Shown: in pieces, positions 20,168 to 29,056 of the stretch
Layout: each line of letters opens with the position of its first letter
Position numbering within the stretch: position 1 is the first letter of the stretch
Assembly: GCA_949373145.1 (NCBI GenBank)
Contig: CASICI010000001.1
Span: 24,337 to 88,336, forward strand
DNA: 64,000 nt
DNA from: an uncultured Phycisphaerales bacterium
GTDB lineage: Bacteria; Planctomycetota; Phycisphaerae; Phycisphaerales; SM1A02
Reading direction: 5' to 3'
Made by a program: the position numbers and the translations under genes
Notes under the pieces: model-generated
The model's database searches: none
Told to the model about the DNA's origin: nothing
The model's input: only the letters and a program-made list of their open reading frames with translations

Positions 20168-20929
20168 ATGATTAAGACACACACTGTCGTCATTGTCGCA
20201 TCCACATGCGTGATGACTGCCACCGCCATGGCTGACGTGCAGATCGACCTCGGTTGCTTTGCAAACATGAACCCAGTTCCAAATTGCAGCTACGAGGGCG
20301 ACTACCAGAACTACGTGACCTCCTGGGAAGTCGATGGATACACCTCATCGAGTGGATACACCATGATCGATCTCGATCTCGGAGGCATCATGTCGACATT
20401 GTCTGGTGAACGCCTCTTGAGCGTCTCGATCGTCGACTTCGGATCGAACAACTACGGATACTCCAGTCCGGGAGCGGACATCGATTACGTCGAATTCTTC
20501 GGTCTCACCGATGATGTCGAAGTGAGTCTCGGGTATTCCGGCCCGACCGCCCAGCATGCCGGCGAATCGGAAGAGGAGCTCCTCCAACGAATCGGATCGC
20601 TTGATGCCTTCTATGGCGCCAACCAGACCGATGACGACGTCTACGTCTCACTCGGCGAGCTGGGTGCGCTCACCTTCGCCTTCAATGGAGTTCCCCACGA
20701 CGGCGGCGGATCCGGCGGCGATCCCGGTGACGATGGTGATGGCGGCGATGGTGATGGCGGCATCGGTTCGGGTGGCGGACTGGCCGGTCTGAGTGACTTC
20801 CACATGCAGTTCTCCGAAGTGGGGTCCTTCGAACACTTCAGCGTCCTCATCGAGACGACACCGATCCCGGCACCCGCCGGACTTCTGGCTCTGTGTGGAC
20901 TCGTCGCGCAGCGCCGGCGCAGGAGTTGA
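20168..20929 (+). CDS. Exported protein with PEP-CTERM-like sorting tail
   Basis: A 253-residue secreted protein. The start at 20168 gives a signal peptide (VVIVASTCVMTATAMA, cleaved before DVQID). The mature region is rich in aromatic and beta-strand-like segments, then has a long Gly/Asp-rich linker (about 20701-20780). It ends with IPAPAGLLALCGLVAQRRRRS: a Pro-rich motif, a hydrophobic stretch and a basic tail, as in exosortase-processed PEP-CTERM proteins of planctomycetes. Two Cys near the N terminus (GCFANMNPVPNC) could form a disulphide. Its position directly before the secretion operon suggests, but does not prove, that it is a cargo or surface protein. No enzymatic motif was recognised. 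Confidence 0.75.
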   Translation: MIKTHTVVIVASTCVMTATAMADVQIDLGCFANMNPVPNCSYEGDYQNYVTSWEVDGYTSSSGYTMIDLDLGGIMSTLSGERLLSVSIVDFGSNNYGYSSPGADIDYVEFFGLTDDVEVSLGYSGPTAQHAGESEEELLQRIGSLDAFYGANQTDDDVYVSLGELGALTFAFNGVPHDGGGSGGDPGDDGDGGDGDGGIGSGGGLAGLSDFHMQFSEVGSFEHFSVLIETTPIPAPAGLLALCGLVAQRRRRS

Positions 20930-20973
20930 ACCACGATCTCCAGTCCTTTGGTGATCGGCGCTACCATTGAGTC

Positions 20974-22158
20974 ATGGCGATGTTCGCATACAGCGCGCGT
21001 GACCGGGAGGGCCGCAAGGTCTCCGGCCGCATGGAAGCCTCGAATCAGCAGGCGGCTCTCTTCGAGCTCGAGTCTCAGGGGCTCGCTCCGATGGAACTGT
21101 CGACCGCCTCGGCGTCGGCAGGCAGCACCCGCTCGTCAAGCGCTCGGGTCATGTCCCGGTTCTACCGCCAGCTGTCCGATCTTCTGAAGTCCGGAGTGCC
21201 ACTGCTTCGTTCGTTGCGACTTCTGGGCGGCATGAAATCAAACGCCCGATTGTCCGAGGTGATTCTTCGCGTGGCCGATTCCGTGGAAGACGGGGAACGT
21301 CTCGCCGATGCCATGACGCGACACGAGCAGGTCTTTCCGGACATACAGGTCTCCATGATCCGGGCCGGTGAACGGGCCGGTTTTCTCGACGAAGCCCTCG
21401 AACGACTGGGCCTGTTTCTGGAACGCCGTGCCGAACTCCGTTCGAAGGTGGTCGGGAACATGATCTATCCGATCGTGCTCCTCACGGTCGGCGCGGGAAT
21501 CGTCATCGCGGCCCTGGTCTTCTTCGTACCCCGCTTCGAGGAGTTCTATGCGGACATGGAGCTGCCTCTGGCGACACGGATCCTGATGGCATCATCGGAC
21601 TTCGTGATCGGGTGGTGGCCCGTGATCCTTCTGGCCTCTGCAGGCCTTTTCTTCTTTTTCTTCTCTCGGCGCCATGATCCCACGCAGCGCCTTCGTGTCG
21701 AGCGGATCAATCTGGGTCTTCCGCTCATCGGTCCTCTGACACGATCATTGGCGTGTGCGCGGTTCTGTCGCATTCTCGGAACGATGCTGGAAAACGGGAT
21801 TCCACTCGTCGAATCGATGAAGATCGCTCGAAGCTCGATCGGAAGTGCCACCCTCGAGCAGGCTCTGGCCGACGCGGTCGATGCCGTCGAATCAGGTGAA
21901 ACACTCGCCCAACCGCTCGCCCAAAGTGATTTCATGGAGGAGGACGTCCTTGAGATGATCTCGGTCGGCGAATCCGCCAACAATCTCGCGCTCGTCCTGG
22001 TGAAGGTCGCCGAGACACTTGAGGATCGAGTCGACCGCCAGCTCTCACTCGCCGTCAAACTGATGGAACCACTGCTTCTGCTTCTTCTGGCGGGTGTGGT
22101 TCTCTTCATTTTCATGTCCTTGATCGTTCCGATGCTTCAAATGAGTTCCAATCTCTGA
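20974..22158 (+). CDS. gspF: Type II secretion inner-membrane platform protein GspF
   Basis: A 394-residue polytopic membrane protein of the GspF/PilC family, the platform that couples the assembly ATPase to pseudopilus growth. Two repeated cytoplasmic domains are visible, each with the family motif: LKSGVPLLRSLRLL with MIRAGERAGFLDEAL, and LENGIPLVESMKIA with MISVGESANNLALVL. Hydrophobic spans lie at about residues 165-190, 210-232 and 362-388. The length is normal. It opens the secretion cluster. The ATPase gene gspE, usually just upstream, is absent from the window. Confidence 0.95.
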   Translation: MAMFAYSARDREGRKVSGRMEASNQQAALFELESQGLAPMELSTASASAGSTRSSSARVMSRFYRQLSDLLKSGVPLLRSLRLLGGMKSNARLSEVILRVADSVEDGERLADAMTRHEQVFPDIQVSMIRAGERAGFLDEALERLGLFLERRAELRSKVVGNMIYPIVLLTVGAGIVIAALVFFVPRFEEFYADMELPLATRILMASSDFVIGWWPVILLASAGLFFFFFSRRHDPTQRLRVERINLGLPLIGPLTRSLACARFCRILGTMLENGIPLVESMKIARSSIGSATLEQALADAVDAVESGETLAQPLAQSDFMEEDVLEMISVGESANNLALVLVKVAETLEDRVDRQLSLAVKLMEPLLLLLLAGVVLFIFMSLIVPMLQMSSNL

Positions 22159-22177
22159 GCGCATCGCCTCAATCCCA

Positions 22178-22206
22178 TTGGTGGATCGGGCTTGTCGCTG
22201 TATCAT
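22178..22206 (+). promoter_or_regulatory. Candidate sigma70-type promoter upstream of gspG
   Basis: TTGGTG and TATCAT are separated by exactly 17 bases, about 56 bases before the gspG start. The -10 matches the consensus at 5 of 6 positions; the -35 keeps TTG only. Placement between gspF and gspG would allow extra expression of the major pseudopilin, which is needed in excess over other components. This is pattern-based only. Confidence 0.4.
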
Positions 22207-22262
22207 CGGGCACGAGGTCACGTCCTCGGAAACGAAATGATTCGCCCCACGGAGAGCTCCCC

Positions 22263-22796
22263 ATGACCACAGTCAATCGCCTGAACACCGAACGCCGTCG
22301 TCGAAACACTCGTCGCGGCTTCACCATCATCGAACTTCTGATCGTGATTGGAATTCTGCTCGCGATCGGTGGCATCGTGTTGGTCAACGTCATCGGAGCC
22401 CAGGACCGCGCCGACGTCGGAGTGACCAAGGTGCAGATGCAGGGCATTGAAGATGGCCTGCAACGATTCAGGGTCGACATGAAGCGCTGGCCCTCCGAAG
22501 AGGAGGGTGTCGCCGTCCTGTGGTCTTCGGGTGGACTCGAAGACGAAGAGGACTCCTCCAAATGGGGCGGTCCCTATCTGCAGAAGCCCGCACCGAACGA
22601 TCAGTGGGGCAGTGCCTGGGTCTATCGAAACCCTTCCGAGATCGAGGGTCTCTCCTACGACCTGATCTCGATCGGACCTGATCGTGAAGAAGGTACCGAT
22701 GACGACCTCAACATCCACGACTCGATCGCCGGTGAAGATGGTTCGCTCGATGATGAATTCTCCGACTTCGCCTCCACTCCGAGCGAGAACGGGTGA
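22263..22796 (+). CDS. gspG: Major pseudopilin GspG
   Basis: A 177-residue type II secretion pseudopilin, the main subunit of the periplasmic pseudopilus. A 19-residue basic leader ends RRG and is followed by FTIIELLIVIGILLAIGG, with Phe at +1 and Glu at +5, the prepilin-peptidase signature. The C-terminal domain has WGGPYLQKPAPNDQWGSAW and YDLISIGPDREEGTDDD, the conserved GspG core with its acidic calcium-site region. A charged insertion (GGLEDEEDSS) sits in the middle. Overlap is absent here: 104 bases separate it from gspF and 4 bases from gspH. Confidence 0.96.
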   Translation: MTTVNRLNTERRRRNTRRGFTIIELLIVIGILLAIGGIVLVNVIGAQDRADVGVTKVQMQGIEDGLQRFRVDMKRWPSEEEGVAVLWSSGGLEDEEDSSKWGGPYLQKPAPNDQWGSAWVYRNPSEIEGLSYDLISIGPDREEGTDDDLNIHDSIAGEDGSLDDEFSDFASTPSENG

Positions 22797-22800
22797 TCCG

Positions 22801-23517
22801 ATGGTTCGCGTGGCACGCGGACTGACGCTCATCGAGATTCTGGTCGCGCTGGGCATCGTCATCGCGCTCGCCGCTCTGGTGCTGCCCACGCTTTCATGGA
22901 TGTCCCGCTTTCGTCCCCTCGACACTGCGTGTGAAGATGTTCAGGCGCTCTATCTGCGTGCACGTGCGCACGCCGCGGTCAATGGCCGTCCGGTTCGGAT
23001 CCAACTCTCTCAATCCACGCTCGAAGCCGACTGGTTCGACGTCGAAGCACGCTCGCTCGACGGCACCGATGAGCCCGGCGGCTCGGGTGACGATGGTGGT
23101 GGGGCGTCCGAGTCATCCTTTCCACTGGCCACCTGGTCCAGGGTCGGCCTTCAGGACGAGGTGCGTTATCAGGCACGATCCCGGTTTCTTTCAGCGGCAT
23201 CCGACGAGTCGTCATCCCTGATTGAGTCGGATGATCTCGTTCTCGACGACGTGCTCGACACCACGGTGCTTCTTGCGATTCTTCTTCCTGATGGAACGGC
23301 CATCTCGCGAGAAGAACTGGTTCTCAGCGATGCCATGGGTCGCACCCGGGGCATCCTGATCGATGAGTTGACCGGTCGGGTCACCATCATCGAATCGGAC
23401 ACGATGCCCTCCGAGAATGATCGGCCAGCGAGCGAATCCGAGAGTGCGCCTCTTCGCGATCCCGCCGACTCGACCATGGATGATCTCACGGTGTCCGACG
23501 GGCGGGTGGGTTCGTGA
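22801..23517 (+). CDS. gspH: Minor pseudopilin GspH-like
   Basis: A 238-residue pseudopilin. The start at 22801 gives a short leader MVRVARG and then LTLIEILVALGIVIALAAL, with Glu at +5. Longer in-frame starts upstream would place the cleavage site too far inside. The globular part begins with a helix (CEDVQALYLRARAHAAVNGRPV), which matches GspH proteins (the AVNG-P-V stretch is typical), and then has an Asp/Gly/Ser-rich loop. The C-terminal tail is Ser/Asp/Glu-rich and probably disordered. It overlaps gspI by 4 bases (GTGA). Assignment as H rather than another minor subunit rests on order and this helix. Confidence 0.8.
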   Translation: MVRVARGLTLIEILVALGIVIALAALVLPTLSWMSRFRPLDTACEDVQALYLRARAHAAVNGRPVRIQLSQSTLEADWFDVEARSLDGTDEPGGSGDDGGGASESSFPLATWSRVGLQDEVRYQARSRFLSAASDESSSLIESDDLVLDDVLDTTVLLAILLPDGTAISREELVLSDAMGRTRGILIDELTGRVTIIESDTMPSENDRPASESESAPLRDPADSTMDDLTVSDGRVGS

Positions 23518-24026
23518 GTCGTCGTGGTGGGCTTCTGCTCGAGGTCATGATCTCGATGGCACTCTTCATCGGTGCCGCGCTCGTCGTGCTCCGGGTGATG
23601 GGTGATGCACGAACCTCCCTGCAACGCTCGGCGGTTCTTCAGCGGGCGGTCGATCTCGCGATGACACGCGTGGGTGAACTCGAACTCGGATTGGTCTCAC
23701 TCGCCGATCTTCGTGGAATGGGACGACAGGAGCGTGGCGAGTTCGAGGACCTCGAGGCCAGCGCCGAGCCCCTCGGCATACGAGTCCGAACCGAACGAAC
23801 GCAATGGGATGGACTGGTGCTTCTGGAACTCGACGTTCTCGATCCGGAACGAACCGATTCGACCGGAGACGATTTCGTGGTCCACAGCGTGCGAACGCTG
23901 GTGCGACTTTCCGAGGAGACCTTCGAAGACTTCGAGGATGATCCGATTCTCGATGATCTTCCTGAAACCGACGGCTCGACGCTCTTCGATGCCGAAATGG
24001 ATCGCTTCGAGGGGGTGGTTCGATGA
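23514..24026 (+). CDS. gspI: Minor pseudopilin GspI-like
   Basis: A 170-residue pseudopilin. The leader is MSRRG followed by GLLLEVMISMALFIGAAL, with Glu at +5. A long helix with repeated Arg/Leu follows (SLQRSAVLQRAVDLAMTRVGELELG), then an acidic C-terminal domain. GspI proteins normally have a short leader and LLEV at this position, and the gene order supports the call. The start is GTG and overlaps the gspH stop; the 3' end overlaps gspJ by 4 bases (ATGA), so these genes are translationally coupled. Confidence 0.75.
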   Translation: MSRRGGLLLEVMISMALFIGAALVVLRVMGDARTSLQRSAVLQRAVDLAMTRVGELELGLVSLADLRGMGRQERGEFEDLEASAEPLGIRVRTERTQWDGLVLLELDVLDPERTDSTGDDFVVHSVRTLVRLSEETFEDFEDDPILDDLPETDGSTLFDAEMDRFEGVVR

Positions 24027-24781
24027 TCAGTCGTTCCACCGTGCGTGGGTTCAGTCTGCTCGAGACCCTGATCGCGCTCGGGCTCATCGGAGTTCTGATC
24101 GGAACCATCGGTCTTTTCGTGAACCAGATCGCGGCCAGCCGGACGCAACTCCGTGCGTCGACGGGTCGGGACGCGTTTGCAACCGCGATCTTCGACGGTC
24201 TTGAAACGGCGTTGATGACCGCGATCGCCCGGACTGGAACGGGGTCCCCGGGGATCATCGGAACATCAAGCGGGGTCTCGGTCGCGCATGATGGTGTGGT
24301 GGTGTCTCGAGTCTTCGGTGACATTCCGCAGATGGTGTTCGCCCCTGAATCCACCCTCCGCTTCGAGTTCGATGAGTCTTCGGGAGCGGTCCGCCTCAGT
24401 CGTGATGATTCGTCCTCCCCCGTGAGCGAGACGCCACTCGGTGCCGTCAGGTTTCGGTATCTCTCGAACGGTGACTGGTTCAGCTCATGGAACTCATTCG
24501 ACAGCGGAGGACTTCCTGCCGCGATCGAATGTTCGATCTGGTGGATCGCCCCCTTCGAAGACGAGACGTCGCTCGGGGACTTCGAATCCGATCTCGTCGG
24601 TTCGGATGGAGATGACCTTGGAGATGAACCTGGTGATGACATGCCATCGAATCCACCTGACCGAATTCGATTGATGCGTGTTCCAGACGGCGGTGTCTTC
24701 GAAACCGATGACGCTCTCGGTACGAACGCGGAGGCGACATCCTCGTTTCAGGACGAGTCGTTTGTCGGAGGTGATGAATGA
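24023..24781 (+). CDS. gspJ: Minor pseudopilin GspJ-like
   Basis: A 252-residue pseudopilin. The leader MISRSTVRG is followed by FSLLETLIALGLIGVLIGT with Glu at +5. The helical spine (ASRTQLRASTGRDAFATAIFDGLETALM) and the stretch LRFEFDESSGAVRLSRDD followed by VRFRYLSNGDWFSSW match the GspJ pattern, where a W near the end of a beta segment is common. The tail is Asp/Glu-rich. It overlaps both neighbours by 4 bases. In the T2SS, GspI, J and K form the pseudopilus tip. Confidence 0.78.
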   Translation: MISRSTVRGFSLLETLIALGLIGVLIGTIGLFVNQIAASRTQLRASTGRDAFATAIFDGLETALMTAIARTGTGSPGIIGTSSGVSVAHDGVVVSRVFGDIPQMVFAPESTLRFEFDESSGAVRLSRDDSSSPVSETPLGAVRFRYLSNGDWFSSWNSFDSGGLPAAIECSIWWIAPFEDETSLGDFESDLVGSDGDDLGDEPGDDMPSNPPDRIRLMRVPDGGVFETDDALGTNAEATSSFQDESFVGGDE

Positions 24782-26299
24782 TGTCGCCTTCGCATGAAGT
24801 CCGTCGTGGATTCGCACTCATCGCGGTCCTTCTCGTGATCGGTGCGAGCACCCTCGCGGTGACGATCTTTCTCAGGTGGTCGAGCGCTGAAATCGCGATC
24901 GCCTCCGCCAGTGCGGAACGTTCTCGTTCCCGACTGCTGGTCGATTCCGGTGTCGCCATCGTTCTTTCGGAACTTGAAGCCCAGCGCGAAGTCATTCTCG
25001 AAGGACGGCGACCCCAACTCGAGCGGACCTACGTCGTGCATGAAGGGGCGGTCGTTTCGAGCATCATCCGTCTGCTCTCGGTCGGCCCAGAACGGGAACC
25101 GCTCGTACCCGTCGGTGGTCTTCTTGATCTGAATCGTGCGACATCGGATCAACTCCAGGCGACCGGGGCGCTCACTCAGGATCAGGCGGATCGGATCATC
25201 GAGACCCGTTCGACGATGTCCGGGGGTCGATATCGCTCGCTCGAGGATCTTCTGAGCATCACCTCGGATGATGGGAGCTTCATCGTCACTCCGGAGATGA
25301 TCTACGGCCCTCTCGAGGATCTTCGTCCCGCGCGCGAGGTGCTCGCGCTGGAGGAGGATCGCGGCGAGCGGGCTCTTCGAGCACTCGGGACCACCCGCAC
25401 CTCCCGCTTGTCCGATCTCCTGACCGTTCATTCCTTCGAGCCCATGGTGCAACGAGACGGCACCTGGCGCATCGACATCTCGGTGCCCTATTCAGAGGAG
25501 CTCGGCCTTCGTTTCGACCGGACCTTCGGCGAAGGTGCGGGGGAGGCTCTGCGCAGAATCAAGACGAGTGTCGATCTGAAAGATGATGTGACGCTCGGTG
25601 CGGTCGTCGCGCAGGTGGTGGACATCGCTGATCAGGCGCGCACCCTCGACACGCTCACCGCCGAAGGTCGTTGGGCGTCGGGCAGGATCGACATCAACAC
25701 GGCGCCGTTGGAGGTTCTTCAGACTCTGCCCGGACTTGACTCGGAATCGGCGTCCGCGCTGGTGGACGTGCGTGATTCACTGAATGCCTCCGCCCAGGCG
25801 GACATCACGTGGCCACGCGATCAAAATCTCATCACGCCCAGCACCATGTACGGTCTCTACGGCCTCATCACGAATCGCACCTGGCTCTGGAAGCTTCGAT
25901 TCGCAGCCGGCACCGTGCCTTCCGAGGACACCGACTCGGCACTCGAAAACCCGGTGATGGTCGAACTGGTGGTGGATCTCTCCGGACCACGTCCTCGTCT
26001 TGCTTCGTTGCGAGACATCGGAAGACTCGATCTCGCCGCTCGGCTGTTGGAACAGGATTCCCCTCGCCGAAGCCGCACCATTCGCGACCACTTCCGACGA
26101 TGAACGCGTCCCGTTCGCAGCCGGTGATGACTCCGAGGAACCCGAGGCAGGGTCGCTTCTGGACTCTCTGGCGCGTTTCGAAGAGGGCCTCCAACCACCG
26201 GAAGAGGAGTCTTCCGAGGCTTCAGAGCCCTCGGCGGAGGCACCTTCCGCGGCGCCATCCGAGGAACAACGCCCCCGGGGACGTTGGTCTTCCGACTGA
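24778..26299 (+). CDS. gspK: Minor pseudopilin GspK with helix-hairpin-helix repeats, probable frame break near the 3' end
   Basis: About 506 residues when joined. The leader ends RRG before FALIAVLLVIGASTLAV; +5 is Ala, not Glu, which is the known peculiarity of GspK. Two ComEA-like helix-hairpin-helix segments are visible: LDLNRATSDQLQATGALTQD and IDINTAPLEVLQTLPGLDSE, the latter being the canonical GspK motif. As written the frame ends at 26103 (IRDHFRR). A one-base change near 26060 (TTCCCC run) gives a continuous Pro/Glu/Ser-rich acidic tail (LAEAAPFATTSDDERVPF onward) ending at 26299, 43 bases before gspL, which I judge to be the true end. Confidence 0.85.
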
Positions 26300-26342
26300 G
26301 GTCGATATAGGATCCATCCACGCGGAAAGGAAGCCGCGCCCT

Positions 26343-27828
26343 ATGGCCACTCGAAACTTCATCGCGATCGATTTTCTCCCACCGCCGTCTCCGAGCGATC
26401 GAAGCGGTGGCGCATCGTGGTGGAATCAAGGTCCTGCGTTCGCTTTCCGACGAACTCCCCGAAGGAATCACGTCAGGATGATGCCTCCGCGCTGGGCCGT
26501 TGGATCGGACGCCGTCTTCGAGAGTCGGGCCTCCAGCGCGGACAACGCGATCTTCTCCGTCAACCGTGAACATGCGGTCACGCGCAGGCTCACCCTGCCC
26601 ACCACGAATTCGGATGAACTCCCCTCCATGGTCGAATTGTCCTTGAAGAAGGGATCTCCCCATCGATTCCGATCAGGCGGTGATCGACTTCATCGAGGTG
26701 GACCGCCAGGAGACGACGAGTGTCGTCCTTGCCTGCGCGATTCCTCGCGAGGTCCTCACTCGTGTCTCGGACGTCGCGGAAGCCGCCGGTGTCACCGTCG
26801 CCTCGATCTCCCTCCGTTGTTTCGGAACGGCCAAGCTGCTCGGATCCCTTCCCGAAAACCAGGGACGCAATGCGCTTGCGATCGATCTGGGTGCCGGTGG
26901 ATTCGAATTCGTCATCGCGAACGACGAATCGATCGGCTTCGCGCGCGGTGTCGAAGTGCTTCCCGGTTCCGAGGAGTCCGAAGAGGTTCTGGTCACCGAG
27001 ATCAGGCGCACCTGGATCAGTCACACGCTTGCCGATGGAAGCAACGAACAGATCGAATCAGGCGTGCTTCTTGCCACATCCGATGTGGCGCACCGGCTGG
27101 AGCTTGATGTCAGTCGCGCTCTGGGTCTGGATGTGATCGCGCTTGACGCCCATCCCATGGTCCGCGTGCCCGCGGACTTCGACTCCGACACCTGGCCGCT
27201 CGCCGGGTTGTTGTTGACGCGCTTTCAGGGTTCGGCGGCCATCAACTTCGCGGCACCTCGCAAGGCACCCGATCTTCAGGCCCGGCGTCGACAACGCGTG
27301 CTGCTCGTTCTGGGTCTGGTTCTGGTCGCCGCCTTCGGTGGTTGGACCCTTGGAAACAGGTCTCTTTCGTCCACTCGTGGCTCCAATGCCGACCTCGCCG
27401 CCAAAGCGAAGTCCGCGTTGAAGGAGTACCACCGAAACCGCCGTGACGGGTTCCGCCTTGAGCATCTCGAGGCATGGGCCGCGATCGATCCCGACTGGTT
27501 GAGTCATGTCGAGTCGATACGAAGCTTCATTCCGGATCCCTCCCGAGTGGTGCTTGACGATCTTTCATTCGCACTCGTCACCGGTGGGATCGATCACGAG
27601 AAGCGCACGGGTTTCGGTGAAGTCGTTGAAGTACGCATGGAGATCGCCGGTGAATCGATCGATCGCGCGACCATCGATGGCGTGCGCGCCCAGCTGGTCG
27701 CTGAAGAGACCGTTCGATTGAAATCGAACGGCTCCGAAAAAACCGGAGGTCGCCGCTTGCAGGTGCCTTTCGACTTTCAACTTCGCACCGATGTGGAAAG
27801 TGCAACCGAATCGGGGGGTGGGTCGTGA
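26343..27828 (+). CDS. gspL: GspL-like inner-membrane assembly protein (PilM/PilN type), frame broken at the 5' end
   Basis: About 495 residues after joining. The start MATRNFIAIDFL with GGAAAGGA upstream opens an actin-like cytoplasmic domain. Segments recovered from successive frames include RAIEAVAHRGGIKVLRSL, then LGRWIGRRLRESGLQ, then NAIFSVNREHAVTRRLTLP, which parallel PilM/GspL. From about 26660 one frame is clean: VIDFIEVDRQE, NALAIDLGAGGFEFVI (phosphate-loop-like), a basic stretch, one membrane span VLLVLGLVLVAAFGGWTLG (about 27299-27355) and a periplasmic ferredoxin-like region. Breaks lie near 26385, 26475, 26545 and 26655. It anchors the platform and would contact GspE and GspM. 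It overlaps gspM by 4 bases. Confidence 0.82.
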
Positions 27829-28817
27829 GCGAATTCATCCGACCATTCACCCGCGGGCGAGGTCTCATTCTCACTCTGATTCTGATGTTCATCCTCGTCG
27901 GTGTGCTGGGCTACTTCCAGGGATCGGGTCGACTGAACGGGCAGTTGGACGCGCTCGCGGAGAAGCGTACGACCTACATCAACGTGATGAACACGGTCCG
28001 AGCTCAACGGGAGAACCTCCCGGAATCGCGTGCACGCGAAACCGCCCTGGTCGAGCGAACCCTGGGCCCCGACGTCGAATCCGTCGACAGTCGGATCAGG
28101 CAACGATTGTTCGCACTCGCTCAGTCGAGCGGACTCGGACGAATCTCGGTCTCGACTCAGGGCGTCACCGCTCGCAGGACCCCCGCACGAAGCGAATTTC
28201 GTCGAAGTGGTGACGAGAAGACGCTTCGGGACGAAGTTGATTTCGTGGAGTTGACCGCCTCCCTGTCCGGGCGCGGCACCTACCCGCAGGCCATCGATCT
28301 GGTGGCTCGAATTCACTCCGATGGGTGGTTGAAGCGAGTCACTGAAACGAACTTCAATCCGGATCCGAAGGGCGAATTCGTCGATGTCATGGTGCGGGTG
28401 ACCACCATTTTCGTTCCGGATCGCGAGCATGAGGAAGCCATCGTCGAGGGTGTGTACGACGATTCCAGACTTCGCTCGATTCTGACTTCGAATCCCTTCG
28501 CGCTTCCGAAGCCACCCCCGGTCGAAGTCGTCTCGACTCCCCGGCCCGTGACGCCTGAGCCTGCGAAGGTCGCGCCCCCGGGATTCCCCTACGCCCTCTG
28601 GATGTTGACCGGTGCGGTGGTCGGGCCTGATGGACCTGAAGCCTGGGTTCGCAACACCAGGACCAATGAACGGCGCTCGCTTTCAGCCGGTGATCGTCTT
28701 GGAAAGGCTGTTTTCGTCGATGTGGACGGTGAACACGCGGTCTTCACGATCCAGTCACGGACCTTCAGGGTGCGAACCGGACGTTCCCTCGAGAACGCCT
28801 CGAAGCCTTCCCGGTAG
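27825..28817 (+). CDS. GspM-like protein fused to a GspC/PilP-type homology domain
   Basis: A 330-residue single-pass inner-membrane protein with a GTG start overlapping gspL. Residues 1-13 are cytoplasmic, a membrane span follows (LILTLILMFILVGVLGYF), then a coiled-coil segment (LNGQLDALAEKRTTYINVMN) and a ferredoxin-like region, as in GspM/PilO. After a Pro/Val-rich linker (about residues 225-250: EVVSTPRPVTPEPAKVAPP) comes YALWMLTGAVVGPDGPEAW, NTRTNERRSLSAGDRLG and AVFTIQSRTFRVRTG. This matches the GspC homology region or PilP, which docks on the secretin N0 domain. No separate gspC gene is present, so this fusion probably links platform to secretin. Confidence 0.75.
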   Translation: MSEFIRPFTRGRGLILTLILMFILVGVLGYFQGSGRLNGQLDALAEKRTTYINVMNTVRAQRENLPESRARETALVERTLGPDVESVDSRIRQRLFALAQSSGLGRISVSTQGVTARRTPARSEFRRSGDEKTLRDEVDFVELTASLSGRGTYPQAIDLVARIHSDGWLKRVTETNFNPDPKGEFVDVMVRVTTIFVPDREHEEAIVEGVYDDSRLRSILTSNPFALPKPPPVEVVSTPRPVTPEPAKVAPPGFPYALWMLTGAVVGPDGPEAWVRNTRTNERRSLSAGDRLGKAVFVDVDGEHAVFTIQSRTFRVRTGRSLENASKPSR

Positions 28818-29056
28818 GGCCCGGGGCGGCTTCACAGTGCGGCGTTTGTCTTTCGTCGAGTGTCTCATGGCGGGTGCCTTGGTCGATCGACTCGACCTCT
28901 CGCTGGCCACACGACCCCCTCACATCGGCTTCGAAGAACCCGACAAGACCATATTCATCGGATGAATCCCGCCCTAAAACGGTGCGAGAGGTGATTTTCC
29001 ACGGTAATATCGGAACAACAAGCGACGGCAGGAGGCTGTTGCAAAGGAGATGCGCG
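28818..29056 (+). other. Intergenic leader between gspM and the giant secretin gene
   Basis: A 239-base gap in an otherwise overlapping operon. The strong ribosome-binding site AAAGGAG lies 7 bases before the secretin ATG at 29057 and decides that start, since an in-frame upstream ATG at 28874 has no such site and would bury the signal peptide. A short AT-rich stretch with TAATAT near 29004-29010 could be a -10 element, but no convincing -35 precedes it. No conserved RNA gene or clear terminator was recognised. Confidence 0.45.

Noticed and set aside
20925..20990. tRNA-like sequence on the minus strand with an A-box (CTCAATGGTAGCGC) and a B-box (GGTTCAACTCC)
   Set aside because: The T-stem does not pair, the base before the anticodon is not U, and the region overlaps the end of one protein gene and the start of gspF. 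A degenerate or chance resemblance is more likely than a gene.
25809..27107. A long plus-strand frame running from within gspK through gspL
   Set aside because: Most of its length is out of frame with the GspK and GspL family motifs; only two short pieces belong to GspL.
28867..28965. A 32-codon frame (MAGALVDRLDLSL start) between gspM and gspD
   Set aside because: No ribosome-binding site and no recognisable pattern; likely chance.
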